The position numbers and the translations under genes are program-made. A stretch of DNA of 25,899 bases from contig CAYHBW010000008.1 of NCBI GenBank assembly GCA_964355085.1, forward strand, positions 1-25,899, in the 5' to 3' direction. The stretch is from REEB48 sp964355085. GTDB taxonomy: Bacteria > Patescibacteriota > Minisyncoccia > UBA6257 > 02-FULL-45-10c. The notes beneath the pieces are model-generated. The model saw nothing but the letters and a program-made list of their open reading frames with translations. It was not told the origin of the DNA and ran no database searches. Every line of letters starts with the position of its first letter. Within the stretch, counting starts at the first letter, position 1. Shown in pieces: positions 14,713 to 21,554 of the stretch.

Positions 14713-14953
14713 GGTAAAAGGTGCCGGAGAATGCACCGCTTCAGGCCGAGGATTTCCAAGGCCCAGCCGTTGATTCAGTGCCCGGGTATTTATGATTGGG
14801 CTGGAGGAGCAACCTCCCTGAATCTCCGGACTGCATTGACCCGATGAGGAGGATTCATCAGGTGTGCAGCTGCACTCTCCGGCGGAATCTCGCGCGGGCG
14901 CATTGCGGGATGAACACGCAATATGTCCCGATTCCGGGACGGGCCGGCGCGAG
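14713..14953 (-). ncRNA. Candidate novel structured RNA
   Basis: This stretch holds no plausible gene but many helices. Read 5'-3' on the minus strand: a three-way junction closed by CTCGCGC/GCGCGAG (14947-14953 with 14889-14895) holding hairpins GTCCCG/CGGGAC (14925-14940) and ATTGCG/CGCAAT (14902-14922); stem CCGGA..TGCA/TGCA..TCCGG (14871-14882 with 14826-14835) holding CCTGATGA/TCATCGGG (14840-14862); stem GATTCAG/CTGAATC (14818-14824 with 14772-14778) holding GGAGG/CCTCC (14803-14817); AGCCC-type pairing 14797-14801 with 14761-14765, which would form a pseudoknot; hairpin GGTGC/GCACC (14720-14737); then the terminator. One helix has a G-U pair that becomes A-C on the other strand, favouring minus. 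It could be an independent RNA, a 3' UTR of the HTH-like gene, or a comEC leader with attenuation. Confidence 0.6.
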
Positions 14954-14971
14954 CAGAACTTTTCTATGGCG

Positions 14972-15415
14972 TCAGTTGATCCTGATTTCTTTCACTTTAT
15001 TTATGAAAAAATCAGATCCGTCGGCATCCCAATAAGCGAATTTCGCAGTCCCGGGAAAGAAGAAAAATGCGGCTATGACATCGGGATATATCCCCGAAAT
15101 CACTCCGATTCTGAAGGAAAGCTCCGAGGCCTCCTCTTTTGTCGGAGAAATAATCCTGCGGATTTCTGGCAGATCGGAGATCAGCTCCGTGGCCAGCTTT
15201 TCACAGTCGCGCCGGTATCCGGCTTCAAGGAACTCCGTCACCTCCCTTCTCCGATCGGGAGTGATCTGTTCCGACTGTATGAAAAGGAGATGAATCCTTC
15301 TCGCCTCGGATATGGTGATAGCAAGCTCTTCGGCGACCCGGAAAACATTGAATCCTTTATTGAAAAGATCCAGAGCTCTGCATTGGATGTGCTTGAAACG
15401 CGGACGCTTCTTCAT
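14972..15415 (-). CDS. HTH-like protein of unknown function (147 aa)
   Basis: The 147-residue product begins KKRPRFKHIQCRALDLFNKG and continues GFNVFRVAEELAITISEARRI, which reads as a helix-turn-helix of the kind found in transposase-like and regulatory proteins (about 12-42). The remaining part is helical, with a hydrophobic stretch (GISGIYPDVIAAFFFF), and is unrecognised. The start is strongly supported: GGAGG lies five bases before the ATG. A frame on the opposite strand (14864-15469) overlaps it but has no ribosome binding site and unlikely composition. Its stop lies 18 bases before the structured RNA, which suggests a shared transcript. Confidence 0.72.
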   Translation of the reverse strand: MKKRPRFKHIQCRALDLFNKGFNVFRVAEELAITISEARRIHLLFIQSEQITPDRRREVTEFLEAGYRRDCEKLATELISDLPEIRRIISPTKEEASELSFRIGVISGIYPDVIAAFFFFPGTAKFAYWDADGSDFFINKVKEIRIN

Positions 15416-15509
15416 GATGCCCTCCAGCAGAAAGAAATTTTACTGCCAAGGATACTGACAATACAGTAACACAGATATCAATACTTTGTCCAGTAGGAAA
15501 ATCAGAACT

Positions 15510-15541
15510 CATGAAAACGGCCTTATTTGGCCGTTTTCATG
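15510..15541 (-). terminator. Terminator of the mnmA operon
   Basis: A perfect 13-bp inverted repeat (CATGAAAACGGCC and complement) with a 6-base loop. The stop codon of the 94-residue gene lies in the loop, and the 3' half holds the TTTT needed for termination. Confidence 0.8.
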
Positions 15542-15807
15542 AATTCCCTCGCTTCTTCCGTAAGATTCTTCAATTCCTCGTCTCTTATCCGATCAAGCCC
15601 CGGAACTTTTTCGGAAAAAAATTTTTCCACCCCGGCCTGATCCTTGGAATCAGAGAGTCTTCTGAACTCTTTCTGATCCGCCGCATTAAGATTCGCGTAA
15701 ACCCTCGCCATCAACCGCTTGAGCAGGGAATCCGTAAACTGCACAAGAATTTCATTCTTTTCTTCTTCGGAAAAATCTTCCAAACCGAGCTCTTTTATCA
15801 GGTCCAT
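15523..15807 (-). CDS. Small acidic helical protein (94 aa), DUF5663-like
   Basis: The 94-residue, nearly all-helical protein (LGLEDFSEEEKNEILVQFTD ... LKRLMARVYANLNAADQKEF) resembles small CPR proteins of the DUF5663 type, named from memory and so tentative. It has no signal peptide. It follows the 673-residue gene by nine bases and is the last gene of the transcript. It lacks a good Shine-Dalgarno, so translation may be coupled. The function is unknown. Confidence 0.7.
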   Translation of the reverse strand: MDLIKELGLEDFSEEEKNEILVQFTDSLLKRLMARVYANLNAADQKEFRRLSDSKDQAGVEKFFSEKVPGLDRIRDEELKNLTEEAREFMKTAK

Positions 15808-15816
15808 AAAATATTT

Positions 15817-17838
15817 CTAAGATAATTTCTGCAAAAACTGCTCGACCGTTAATTTCTTTTCCCCGGAGGAAACCAGCAATCTCATGTATTCGGCAAGTTT
15901 ACGCTGGAGACCGATGCCGATTCCGGAAACTTCATCGCCGTTCTTATCTGTGAGTTCGGATGAAAAGAAATAATCCTTGAACCAGGATCCGCCACGCTTC
16001 TCAAGAAGATCCCCGACCCTCACATTCTTTATCGCCTCATATTCGCCTGATTTCGAAGAATCGAATCCGATCTGGGAAAGATGCATCTCAAAAACCCTCA
16101 ACGACCGCGCGTGCTCCGGAGAACTGGATAATTTCACGAAAAGATCGGAAAACGGCTTGCCTTCAGATTTCGGCAGGGCCATTTTATCGAAAATCCTCTC
16201 CTCGATCTCCATCTGATCCTTCAGACTGCCGTGCGCATGGTGAAACTCCAGAATCCTGGAATCGTCGGCGTCCAGGGAATTATCCTTGAATGCCTCGTTC
16301 ACATCCTCGATGACCGCCTTTTGAAGCCAGACCGGCGCGTTTTTATGCGATTTTTCATACATGGCATAAAGATCCTGATTTGTCCCGATTCCCAGCTTGT
16401 CTTTGGCGTAATCAACGACCTCAAAATGCCCGGCGGATCCGGCTCCGGAAACATAAACAACCTGATCTCCGGAATGGACCAGAGAAATATCTTTGATCGG
16501 GACTTTCACGCCCCTGACATCGACAAAAGAGTTTCCCCAGGCCTGCTTGAACTGATCCTCGGATAATTTTCCTTCTTTCGCCAAAGTATGTGCCGCCTGG
16601 GCCACGCTGTCTCCTTTTCCGATAGTTACTGTATGATTCGCCTCTTTAGCCGCCGCCTCCATCGCCTCATCCGGCGGAACCGAGGACAAATGCAGCTTGT
16701 CCATCAGACCCCCGAAGATTCTGTTCAAGCCGGAAGATTCCGCGAGATAACCAAGACCTTTTCCTATATTGGAAACCGCTTCGGCGGCCAATCCGGAACC
16801 AATAAAAGTTCCGGCCAAACCTGAAAACAGCCATCTGCGCCGCGACAATGAATCTTCGATGTCACGCACATCTTTTTCAGCCATTGAACTCATAAATTCC
16901 AGCTCTTTGTCTTTCGACCTCAAAAACTGGAGCAATTCATCCTTACCGGCTCCTGCCGTTCCTTCGACTGCTTTTCCTGCGACAGAGCCGAATTTCTCAT
17001 TTTCCGCTGATTCCAATTCCTTTTTCTGCTGATGCTTGATACCTCCTTCGAGAGCTATTGAAAAACCGGCGGAAGAAAGCATGCTCTGACTGATTTTCCC
17101 GCCGGTTACGACAGCGGCCAACGCCGCTCCGATTGTTCCGCCGGCCGCTCCGGCAGCGACTCCGCCGGTCAGAAGCAATCCTGAAAGCGCCAATTTATTC
17201 TGCCAAGGCAATTTCCTGTACCAATCAGCCGAATCAAATGCCAATTTCAAAAAACCGGAAGAATTCTTCTTGTTTTCCATCGCCATCATTTCCGTTCTGG
17301 TATCGTAGACCTTCTTGAATTCAGAAAGCAAATAGACCGAGGATGCCTTTTTCATTTCAGACGCGCGCTCCTCTTCGGAGAGTTTTTTCGATATGAATTC
17401 ATCCTCCAACTCCTCCAATTTTTTCCCGAGATCTTCTCCGCGCGCGCCGAAATATTCTTCACTGGCCGCATTGAATTTTTCCATCATCTTTTTGGCCTTC
17501 GGATCGATGGAAAAATGATCTTCCTTTTCTTCTTCGGATAAATTCTCGAAACCGGACAAGGACTTTCTTTTTTCCTCCAATTTCAATTTCGCCGACAGAT
17601 AAGCTTCGCGCGTCATATCAATGCGGGATTTTTCTTCGGCTTTCGGTTTTTCAGGGACTGCGTCTTTTTTAGCGGCGATTTCCTCCATCACGGCCTTGAC
17701 CTGCGCATCAGTCGGCAATTCAGGCGCATTCGCCGGAATAGGAACTAATATATCCTTATCATCCGCAACGCCTGTTTTCTTCGGAAGCTCGGGATTCATA
17801 TTATCTGAATTATAATCCAGATGGCTGTTTTTACGCAA
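15817..17838 (-). CDS. Large membrane-associated protein with LysM-like segment
   Basis: The 673-residue protein has a charged N-terminal region with coiled-coil character (about 45-190), two glycine/alanine-rich hydrophobic segments (about 216-245 and 337-352), and then a LysM-like segment (about 402-463: TVTIGKGDSVAQAAHTLAKE ... SGDQVVYV). The C-terminal 200 residues are unrecognised and helical. It may be a peptidoglycan-associated envelope protein, inferred from the LysM-like part. The start given is TTG with GGAGG five bases upstream, overlapping the end of mnmA by 8 bases. The ATG at 17799 (MNPELPKK) is the alternative. The GGAGG also encodes the Gly-Gly end of MnmA, so it may be coincidence. 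Confidence 0.72.
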   Translation of the reverse strand: MRKNSHLDYNSDNMNPELPKKTGVADDKDILVPIPANAPELPTDAQVKAVMEEIAAKKDAVPEKPKAEEKSRIDMTREAYLSAKLKLEEKRKSLSGFENLSEEEKEDHFSIDPKAKKMMEKFNAASEEYFGARGEDLGKKLEELEDEFISKKLSEEERASEMKKASSVYLLSEFKKVYDTRTEMMAMENKKNSSGFLKLAFDSADWYRKLPWQNKLALSGLLLTGGVAAGAAGGTIGAALAAVVTGGKISQSMLSSAGFSIALEGGIKHQQKKELESAENEKFGSVAGKAVEGTAGAGKDELLQFLRSKDKELEFMSSMAEKDVRDIEDSLSRRRWLFSGLAGTFIGSGLAAEAVSNIGKGLGYLAESSGLNRIFGGLMDKLHLSSVPPDEAMEAAAKEANHTVTIGKGDSVAQAAHTLAKEGKLSEDQFKQAWGNSFVDVRGVKVPIKDISLVHSGDQVVYVSGAGSAGHFEVVDYAKDKLGIGTNQDLYAMYEKSHKNAPVWLQKAVIEDVNEAFKDNSLDADDSRILEFHHAHGSLKDQMEIEERIFDKMALPKSEGKPFSDLFVKLSSSPEHARSLRVFEMHLSQIGFDSSKSGEYEAIKNVRVGDLLEKRGGSWFKDYFFSSELTDKNGDEVSGIGIGLQRKLAEYMRLLVSSGEKKLTVEQFLQKLS

Positions 17839-18922
17839 TCACGCCTCCGCCCAACATTTCACCTTTGGAAGAATAAAATACGGCTGATTGCCCGAGGGCG
17901 ACGAACTTCTGCGGCTTATCAAAAATAAGCCGGAATTTTGAATTTTGAATTATGAATAATGCGGGAAATAACGGTTGTCGGTATCTGACCCGGGCGAACA
18001 CTTGAATTCTGAATTTTGAATTATGAATTATGGGGCTGATAAAATTAACATTCACAAGATTAACTTCTTTCCTGTAAAGCGCCGGGTCATTTTCTTCGGC
18101 GACCAGAAGCGCGTTCTCTTTGACGTCTTTTTCCGCAATATATAGCGGCTTGGCGTTTCCGCCGATTCCGAGACCTCCCCGCTGGCCGATGGTGTAAAAA
18201 TAAGCGCCTTTATGTTCGCCTACCACCTTGCCGGCGGTATTGACCACGATTCCTTTTTTTTCAGGGATATAATTAACGAGAAAATCCTTCAGCGAAACCT
18301 GGCCCAGGAAACAGATTCCCTGCGAATCTTTCTTGCCGGCGTTAGGAAGATCATATTTGCGGGCGATTTTCCGCACTTCCGGCTTCCGATAATCCCCGAT
18401 CGGGAAAAGGCAATGTCTAAGCTGTTTCTGGGTCAAAGTCCAGAGAAAATAACTTTGGTCTTTATTTTTATCTTCTGCGCTGTAAAGAGCGTAACTTTCG
18501 ACTTTTGACTTTCGACTTTTAACTGTGCGCAATCGCACATAGTGCCCTGTCGCCACATAGTCCGCGCCGAGTTCTAAAGCTTTTTCTAAAAACAATCCGA
18601 ATTTTATTTCCCTGTTGCACATCACATCCGGATTCGGAGTGATTCCTTTCTTGTAGCCATCCACCATATATTCCACGACCTTATCCTTGTATTCCTGTTC
18701 CATATCAAAAACATAGAATGGAATTTTCAGGGTTTCCGCCGCCCGACGCGCATCTTCGGCATCCTGCTCGGCGCAACCGTCAACGTTATAGCATTTCAAA
18801 TGAACTCCGATTACTTCAAAATTGCGCTCTTTCAAAAGCGCCGCCGCCACGGAAGAATCCACTCCCCCGGACATACCAACGAAAACCTTCTTTCCTTTAT
18901 TTTTAAAATTATTGTTTGACAT
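17831..18922 (-). CDS. mnmA: tRNA-specific 2-thiouridylase MnmA
   Basis: MnmA thiolates U34 of tRNA-Glu/Gln/Lys using ATP. Seen: PP-loop GMSGGVDSS (16-24), NPDVMCNREIKFG with catalytic C102, ATGHYVR, DKNKDQSYFLW (151-161), DSQGICFLG with the second cysteine C204, and the C-terminal GQSAVFYSSKGEMLGGG. At 363 residues it is normal length, but three short segments are encoded by AT-rich repeats: residues 134-143 by a heptamer array, and 297-304 and 321-328 by two near-identical copies. All stay in frame and lie in loop or surface positions of the family. There is no Shine-Dalgarno; the -10 TATAAT lies 14 bases before the ATG, so the leader is about 8 nt. Confidence 0.95.
   Translation of the reverse strand: MSNNNFKNKGKKVFVGMSGGVDSSVAAALLKERNFEVIGVHLKCYNVDGCAEQDAEDARRAAETLKIPFYVFDMEQEYKDKVVEYMVDGYKKGITPNPDVMCNREIKFGLFLEKALELGADYVATGHYVRLRTVKSRKSKVESYALYSAEDKNKDQSYFLWTLTQKQLRHCLFPIGDYRKPEVRKIARKYDLPNAGKKDSQGICFLGQVSLKDFLVNYIPEKKGIVVNTAGKVVGEHKGAYFYTIGQRGGLGIGGNAKPLYIAEKDVKENALLVAEENDPALYRKEVNLVNVNFISPIIHNSKFRIQVFARVRYRQPLFPALFIIQNSKFRLIFDKPQKFVALGQSAVFYSSKGEMLGGGVIA
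17940..17961. repeat. AATTC-type repeat inside mnmA, copy A
   Basis: GAATTTTGAATTATGAATAATG differs from copy B at one of 22 positions. Read with mnmA it encodes IIQNSKFR. Extra AATTTTG words precede it. Confidence 0.85.
18011..18032. repeat. AATTC-type repeat inside mnmA, copy B
   Basis: It matches copy A at 21 of 22 positions and encodes IIHNSKFR in the same frame. It is preceded by a further TTGAATTCT word. Confidence 0.85.
18494..18521. repeat. Four-copy heptamer array inside mnmA
   Basis: ACTTTCG, ACTTTTG, ACTTTCG, ACTTTTA: four tandem 7-mers encode VKSRKSKVES of MnmA. The same word family occurs at five intergenic junctions in this window. Confidence 0.85.
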
Positions 18923-18944
18923 AATTTAATATGTATATTATACT
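18916..18944 (+). promoter_or_regulatory. Promoter of the small secreted protein gene
   Basis: TTGACA, a 17-base spacer and TATACT. The -35 overlaps the mnmA start codon, and the -10 overlaps the divergent mnmA -10. Confidence 0.8.
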
Positions 18945-18966
18945 ATAGTACAGTTGTTTGAAGCAA
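18937..18966 (-). promoter_or_regulatory. mnmA promoter
   Basis: Minus-strand TTGCTT, an 18-base spacer and TATAAT. The predicted start near 18930 leaves a leader of about 8 nt. Confidence 0.6.
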
Positions 18967-18988
18967 ATACCGCTCCAAGGAGGCGCAA

Positions 18989-19303
18989 ATGAACAAATAT
19001 ACAAAAATATCTCTTGTTCTGGTTGTTTATCCATTTCTTTTATTTGCAGGACTATTTATCCACTTTAGCGGCAAAACTTCGACTGCCAATGCCGCAGAGC
19101 CAAAGCAAAATTCTACTGCAAAACAATGCCCTGTTCCTTCTACGCAACCCAAAACCGATTCTTGCAAGAAATTTGCAGATAAAGCAACAAAGCAGCTAGA
19201 GGCCCTGGAAAGAGAGGGCGGCGGACAAACGTATCTGGCCGCTGGTGTATCGGCCTATAGCAGCTACTACCTCGTCTGCCGAGATCTGGAACGCGAGCGC
19301 TAA
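18989..19303 (+). CDS. Small secreted or membrane-anchored protein (104 aa)
   Basis: The 104-residue protein opens with a basic start and a hydrophobic core (about 8-27, LVLVVYPFLLFAGLFI), then STANAAEPK, which looks like a signal-peptidase site near Ala35-Ala36. The mature part is about 68 residues with three cysteines (C47, C59, C97), which could form a disulfide outside the cell, and a helix, CKKFADKATKQLEALE. I do not recognise a family. AAGGAGG five bases before the ATG is the best ribosome binding site in the window, and the promoter is near consensus, so expression may be high. Confidence 0.8.
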   Translation: MNKYTKISLVLVVYPFLLFAGLFIHFSGKTSTANAAEPKQNSTAKQCPVPSTQPKTDSCKKFADKATKQLEALEREGGGQTYLAAGVSAYSSYYLVCRDLERER

Positions 19304-19320
19304 TTCACCCAAATAACAAT

Positions 19321-19349
19321 ACCCGACCTAAAGGTCGGGTTTTTTATTT
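19321..19349 (+). terminator. Terminator of the small secreted protein gene
   Basis: ACCCGACC / GGTCGGGT with a TAAA loop, then TTTTTATTT. It sits between convergent genes. Confidence 0.88.
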
Positions 19350-20105
19350 ACCCTGCCCTGAGTCTGTCGAAGGGTGATCCCACTCCCGGATCGCCTTTTC
19401 CCACCGCTCCAGATTTCCGCAATCAAACCACTTCCCATAAGACTTAAACGCCACCAGCTTTCTGTCTTTCGCCAGTTTCGGGAAAAGATCCTTTTCAATC
19501 ATCAGGAATTTCTCCCCTCTTTCAATCTCCGGAAGGAGATATTCCCGGATCTTCGGATCAAGCAGATAGAGTCCGGAAGAAATAAAATTAGAAGGAGGAT
19601 TTTCCGGCTTTTCCAGGAAAGTATCCACGTGATCGCCGTCAAATACGATCACTCCGTATTCTTTCGGGTTCGAAACCTCGACAGCCGCGATGGTCGCGAC
19701 CGCTCCGTGCTTTTCGTGATGCTCTGCCATCGCTGACAAATCGACATCCTTAAGTTCATCTCCGTTAGTAAGGAAAAACGGCTCATCCCCTGTCCAGGTA
19801 TGGAGATTATGCGCCCAATAACCGATTGTTCCCATCGGCTCATTTTCAACCATTATATTGACCCAGACCCCGCCCAAATCGTTCTGCCAGCGCCGCAACC
19901 ACCAGGAATAATCATCAAAATGGCTTTTTCTGATATTAATCGCAATTTCTTGAACCCCGTGTCTCCTGAACATATCAATAAGATAGTTAATAATCGGCTT
20001 TTTATTCACAGTCAAAAGCGGCTTTGGCGTTTCAAGAGTAACTGGATAGAGGCGCGTGCCACCGCCTCCAGCCAGAATTATCGCTTTTTTAGGATTCTCT
20101 TTCAT
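19344..20105 (-). CDS. Sugar-phosphate nucleotidyltransferase
   Basis: The 253-residue NDP-sugar pyrophosphorylase of the GalU/RmlA/RfbF group joins a sugar-1-phosphate to an NTP. Seen: LAGGGGTRLYPVTLETPKPL (nucleotide-binding start, about 11-30), FLTNGDELKDVD (metal-binding Asp), VFLEKP-like TFLEKPENP, and a C-terminal WFDCGNLERWEKA. It lacks the left-handed-helix domain of longer family members. The exact sugar cannot be told. The last residues (DHPSTDSGQGK) are encoded by a dispersed repeat, so the native C-terminus was probably altered. A TATAAT lies only nine bases before the ATG, predicting a leaderless mRNA. Confidence 0.9.
   Translation of the reverse strand: MKENPKKAIILAGGGGTRLYPVTLETPKPLLTVNKKPIINYLIDMFRRHGVQEIAINIRKSHFDDYSWWLRRWQNDLGGVWVNIMVENEPMGTIGYWAHNLHTWTGDEPFFLTNGDELKDVDLSAMAEHHEKHGAVATIAAVEVSNPKEYGVIVFDGDHVDTFLEKPENPPSNFISSGLYLLDPKIREYLLPEIERGEKFLMIEKDLFPKLAKDRKLVAFKSYGKWFDCGNLERWEKAIREWDHPSTDSGQGK
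19351..19375. repeat. CTGAG-CTGTCGAAGG type dispersed repeat
   Basis: CCCTGAGTCTGTCGAAGGG is the widespread TTCGACA-CTCAGG repeat word. It forms the 3' end of the nucleotidyltransferase reading frame and encodes PSTDSGQG. Confidence 0.6.
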
Positions 20106-20113
20106 ATGCAGAT

Positions 20114-20119
20114 ATTATA
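20114..20119 (-). promoter_or_regulatory. -10 element of the nucleotidyltransferase gene
   Basis: A perfect TATAAT on the minus strand. The predicted start near 20107 is two bases before the ATG. No good -35 is visible. Confidence 0.5.
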
Positions 20120-20165
20120 ACCGAAACAGAGACAAAAAAGTAAAAACGGTCGGCCGCGCGATAAA

Positions 20166-20188
20166 CAAAAAAGTTCCCACGCGGGAAC
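20166..20188 (-). terminator. Terminator of the 214-residue protein gene
   Basis: GTTCCC / GGGAAC with a short loop, followed by TTTTTT on the minus strand. Confidence 0.85.
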
Positions 20189-20193
20189 TTCAT

Positions 20194-20838
20194 CTAGAAA
20201 TAGAACTCTTTGCGGATGCGGAAAATCTCGACTACCACCCGCTGAAGAAAAACCACCCTGATATCTCCGGCGGTGATGAATCTGTCCACGCCGTGATCCG
20301 CTCCCATGAACAGTATGCCGGTCTGACCTTCTCCTAATGTGTCCTGGATCCGCTTCGCCACATACGCATCCCGTCTGTCCAAATCCTTCTTGGTGGAAAA
20401 ACTGCCTGTATCCAGTAAAATCCTCAAAATCACCGCGTGGATGAACATTCTCATTTGGAAAAACAGCTCCGGCTCGATTGCATACCTTCTGGCAGTCCGT
20501 ACGAAAAATGAATCGAACACCAGACTGAATTTTTCCGTATCAATCAAGGTCGCGCCACGGCGTAGATAACGGAGGATTAACTGATAATTTCTGCTTCCGC
20601 GCGAAGCGTTCGTGATTAGAGATTTGTGATCGGAAGTTTCGCACCAGCTGTCCTGATAAATCATGATCTTTCTGAAATCCAGATTCATCCCGGCTATATC
20701 CCGTCCGATCATGTTCCATAGCCGATCAATCGCCTTTTCAAACTCGTATCTTTCTCCGTCTGGGTCCAGCGCCAACTTTTTCGCAATTCCCATATCGGCG
20801 TAGTTATGGATGATCGGAACGTAGATCAGCGTCCGCAT
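20194..20838 (-). CDS. Unknown soluble protein (214 aa)
   Basis: I do not recognise this 214-residue protein. It begins with a strand (RTLIYVPIIHN), has a long helical middle, and a late TGILFMGADHGVDRFI segment that reads like a strand-loop with Asp-His in a possible active site, then a final strand-helix (IRVVFLQRVVVEIFRIRK). This layout suggests an alpha/beta fold, and the first and late segments may lie side by side. No signal peptide or membrane helix. GGAGGTGATCC before the ATG is an ideal ribosome binding site. It has its own promoter and terminator, divergent from efp. Confidence 0.75.
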   Translation of the reverse strand: MRTLIYVPIIHNYADMGIAKKLALDPDGERYEFEKAIDRLWNMIGRDIAGMNLDFRKIMIYQDSWCETSDHKSLITNASRGSRNYQLILRYLRRGATLIDTEKFSLVFDSFFVRTARRYAIEPELFFQMRMFIHAVILRILLDTGSFSTKKDLDRRDAYVAKRIQDTLGEGQTGILFMGADHGVDRFITAGDIRVVFLQRVVVEIFRIRKEFYF

Positions 20839-20871
20839 GGATCACCTCCACCCGTTCAAACAACTGATTTA

Positions 20872-20900
20872 ATGCTACGACGTACGGAATCTAAAAACAA
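20872..20900 (-). promoter_or_regulatory. Promoter of the 214-residue protein gene
   Basis: Minus-strand TTGTTT, a 17-base spacer and TAGCAT. Confidence 0.5.
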
Positions 20901-20907
20901 CCGGGTC

Positions 20908-20936
20908 TTGAAAAAAACGGCCTGAAAGAGTACACT
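20908..20936 (+). promoter_or_regulatory. efp promoter
   Basis: TTGAAA, a 17-base spacer and TACACT. The predicted start near 20943 is one base before the efp ATG, so the mRNA would be leaderless. Confidence 0.65.
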
Positions 20937-20943
20937 GACAGAC

Positions 20944-21519
20944 ATGTTGAGCTACAACGAATTAAAAATCGGAACGATGTTCGAATTCGAAGGAACTCCT
21001 TATGAAGTCCTTGATTATGAGTTCCTTCGGATGCAGCAGCGCAAACCGGTCGCAAAAACCAGGATCAAAAACCTCCTGACCGGGCAGGTCATCGAGAGGA
21101 ACTTCCATCAGAACGAACCGATTTCTGAAATTGAAATTGATAAAGTCCCGACCACCTTCCTTTATTCAAACCGCGGAGAATTCTGGTTCTGCGAAAAGGG
21201 CAAACCGGCCAACCGCTTTAAAATAGATGAGTCCAAGATCGGAGTTGGAGCAAAATTTCTTAAACCGAACAGCGAAGTCATAGCAGTGAAGCTTGAAGAT
21301 GGGCAAATCATCAGCGTCAAAACCCCGATCAAAGCTGACCTTCTTGTCAAAGAAACTCCTCCGGGAGAACGTGGCAACACCGCCCAAGGCGGAACTAAGG
21401 CCGCAACCCTGGAAACCGGCGCAGTCATCCAAGTCCCTCTTTTCGTAAATGACGGGGATCTGATTAAAGTAAATACCGACACGGGAATGTACGTGGAACG
21501 CATGGAAAAAGCAAAATAA
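20944..21519 (+). CDS. efp: Elongation factor P
   Basis: EF-P enters the ribosomal E site and rescues stalling at polyproline. The 191 residues hold three beta-barrel domains: KOW-like domain I (1-65), OB domain II (about 70-128) and domain III (about 130-185, with GDLIKVNTDTGMYVER). The domain I loop that normally reads PGKGQ is RMQQRKP (29-35); an ungapped alignment to the E. coli protein puts Gln32 at the modified Lys34 position, with Arg33 and Lys34 next to it. The usual EpmA or DHS substrate is therefore not obvious. There is no Shine-Dalgarno, and the promoter predicts a leaderless transcript. Confidence 0.96.
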   Translation: MLSYNELKIGTMFEFEGTPYEVLDYEFLRMQQRKPVAKTRIKNLLTGQVIERNFHQNEPISEIEIDKVPTTFLYSNRGEFWFCEKGKPANRFKIDESKIGVGAKFLKPNSEVIAVKLEDGQIISVKTPIKADLLVKETPPGERGNTAQGGTKAATLETGAVIQVPLFVNDGDLIKVNTDTGMYVERMEKAK

Positions 21520-21554
21520 AAAAAACCGGCCGCCAACGGCGACCGGTTTTTTTA
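21519..21554. terminator. Bidirectional terminator between efp and the ATPase gene
   Basis: CCGG-C-CGCC / GGCG-A-CCGG stem with long A and T runs on the two sides. It serves the convergent genes. Confidence 0.85.

Noticed and set aside
14713..14953. RNase P RNA, tmRNA or SRP RNA
   Set aside because: The GAGGAAAGUC and ACAGAA segments of RNase P, the tRNA-like ends and tag frame of tmRNA, and the GGAAG-AGCAGCC helix 8 of SRP RNA are all missing on both strands.
14864..15469. Plus-strand frame of 201 codons opposite the HTH-like gene
   Set aside because: It starts inside the structured RNA, has no ribosome binding site and has unlikely composition; the minus-strand frame has GGAGG and an HTH-like segment.
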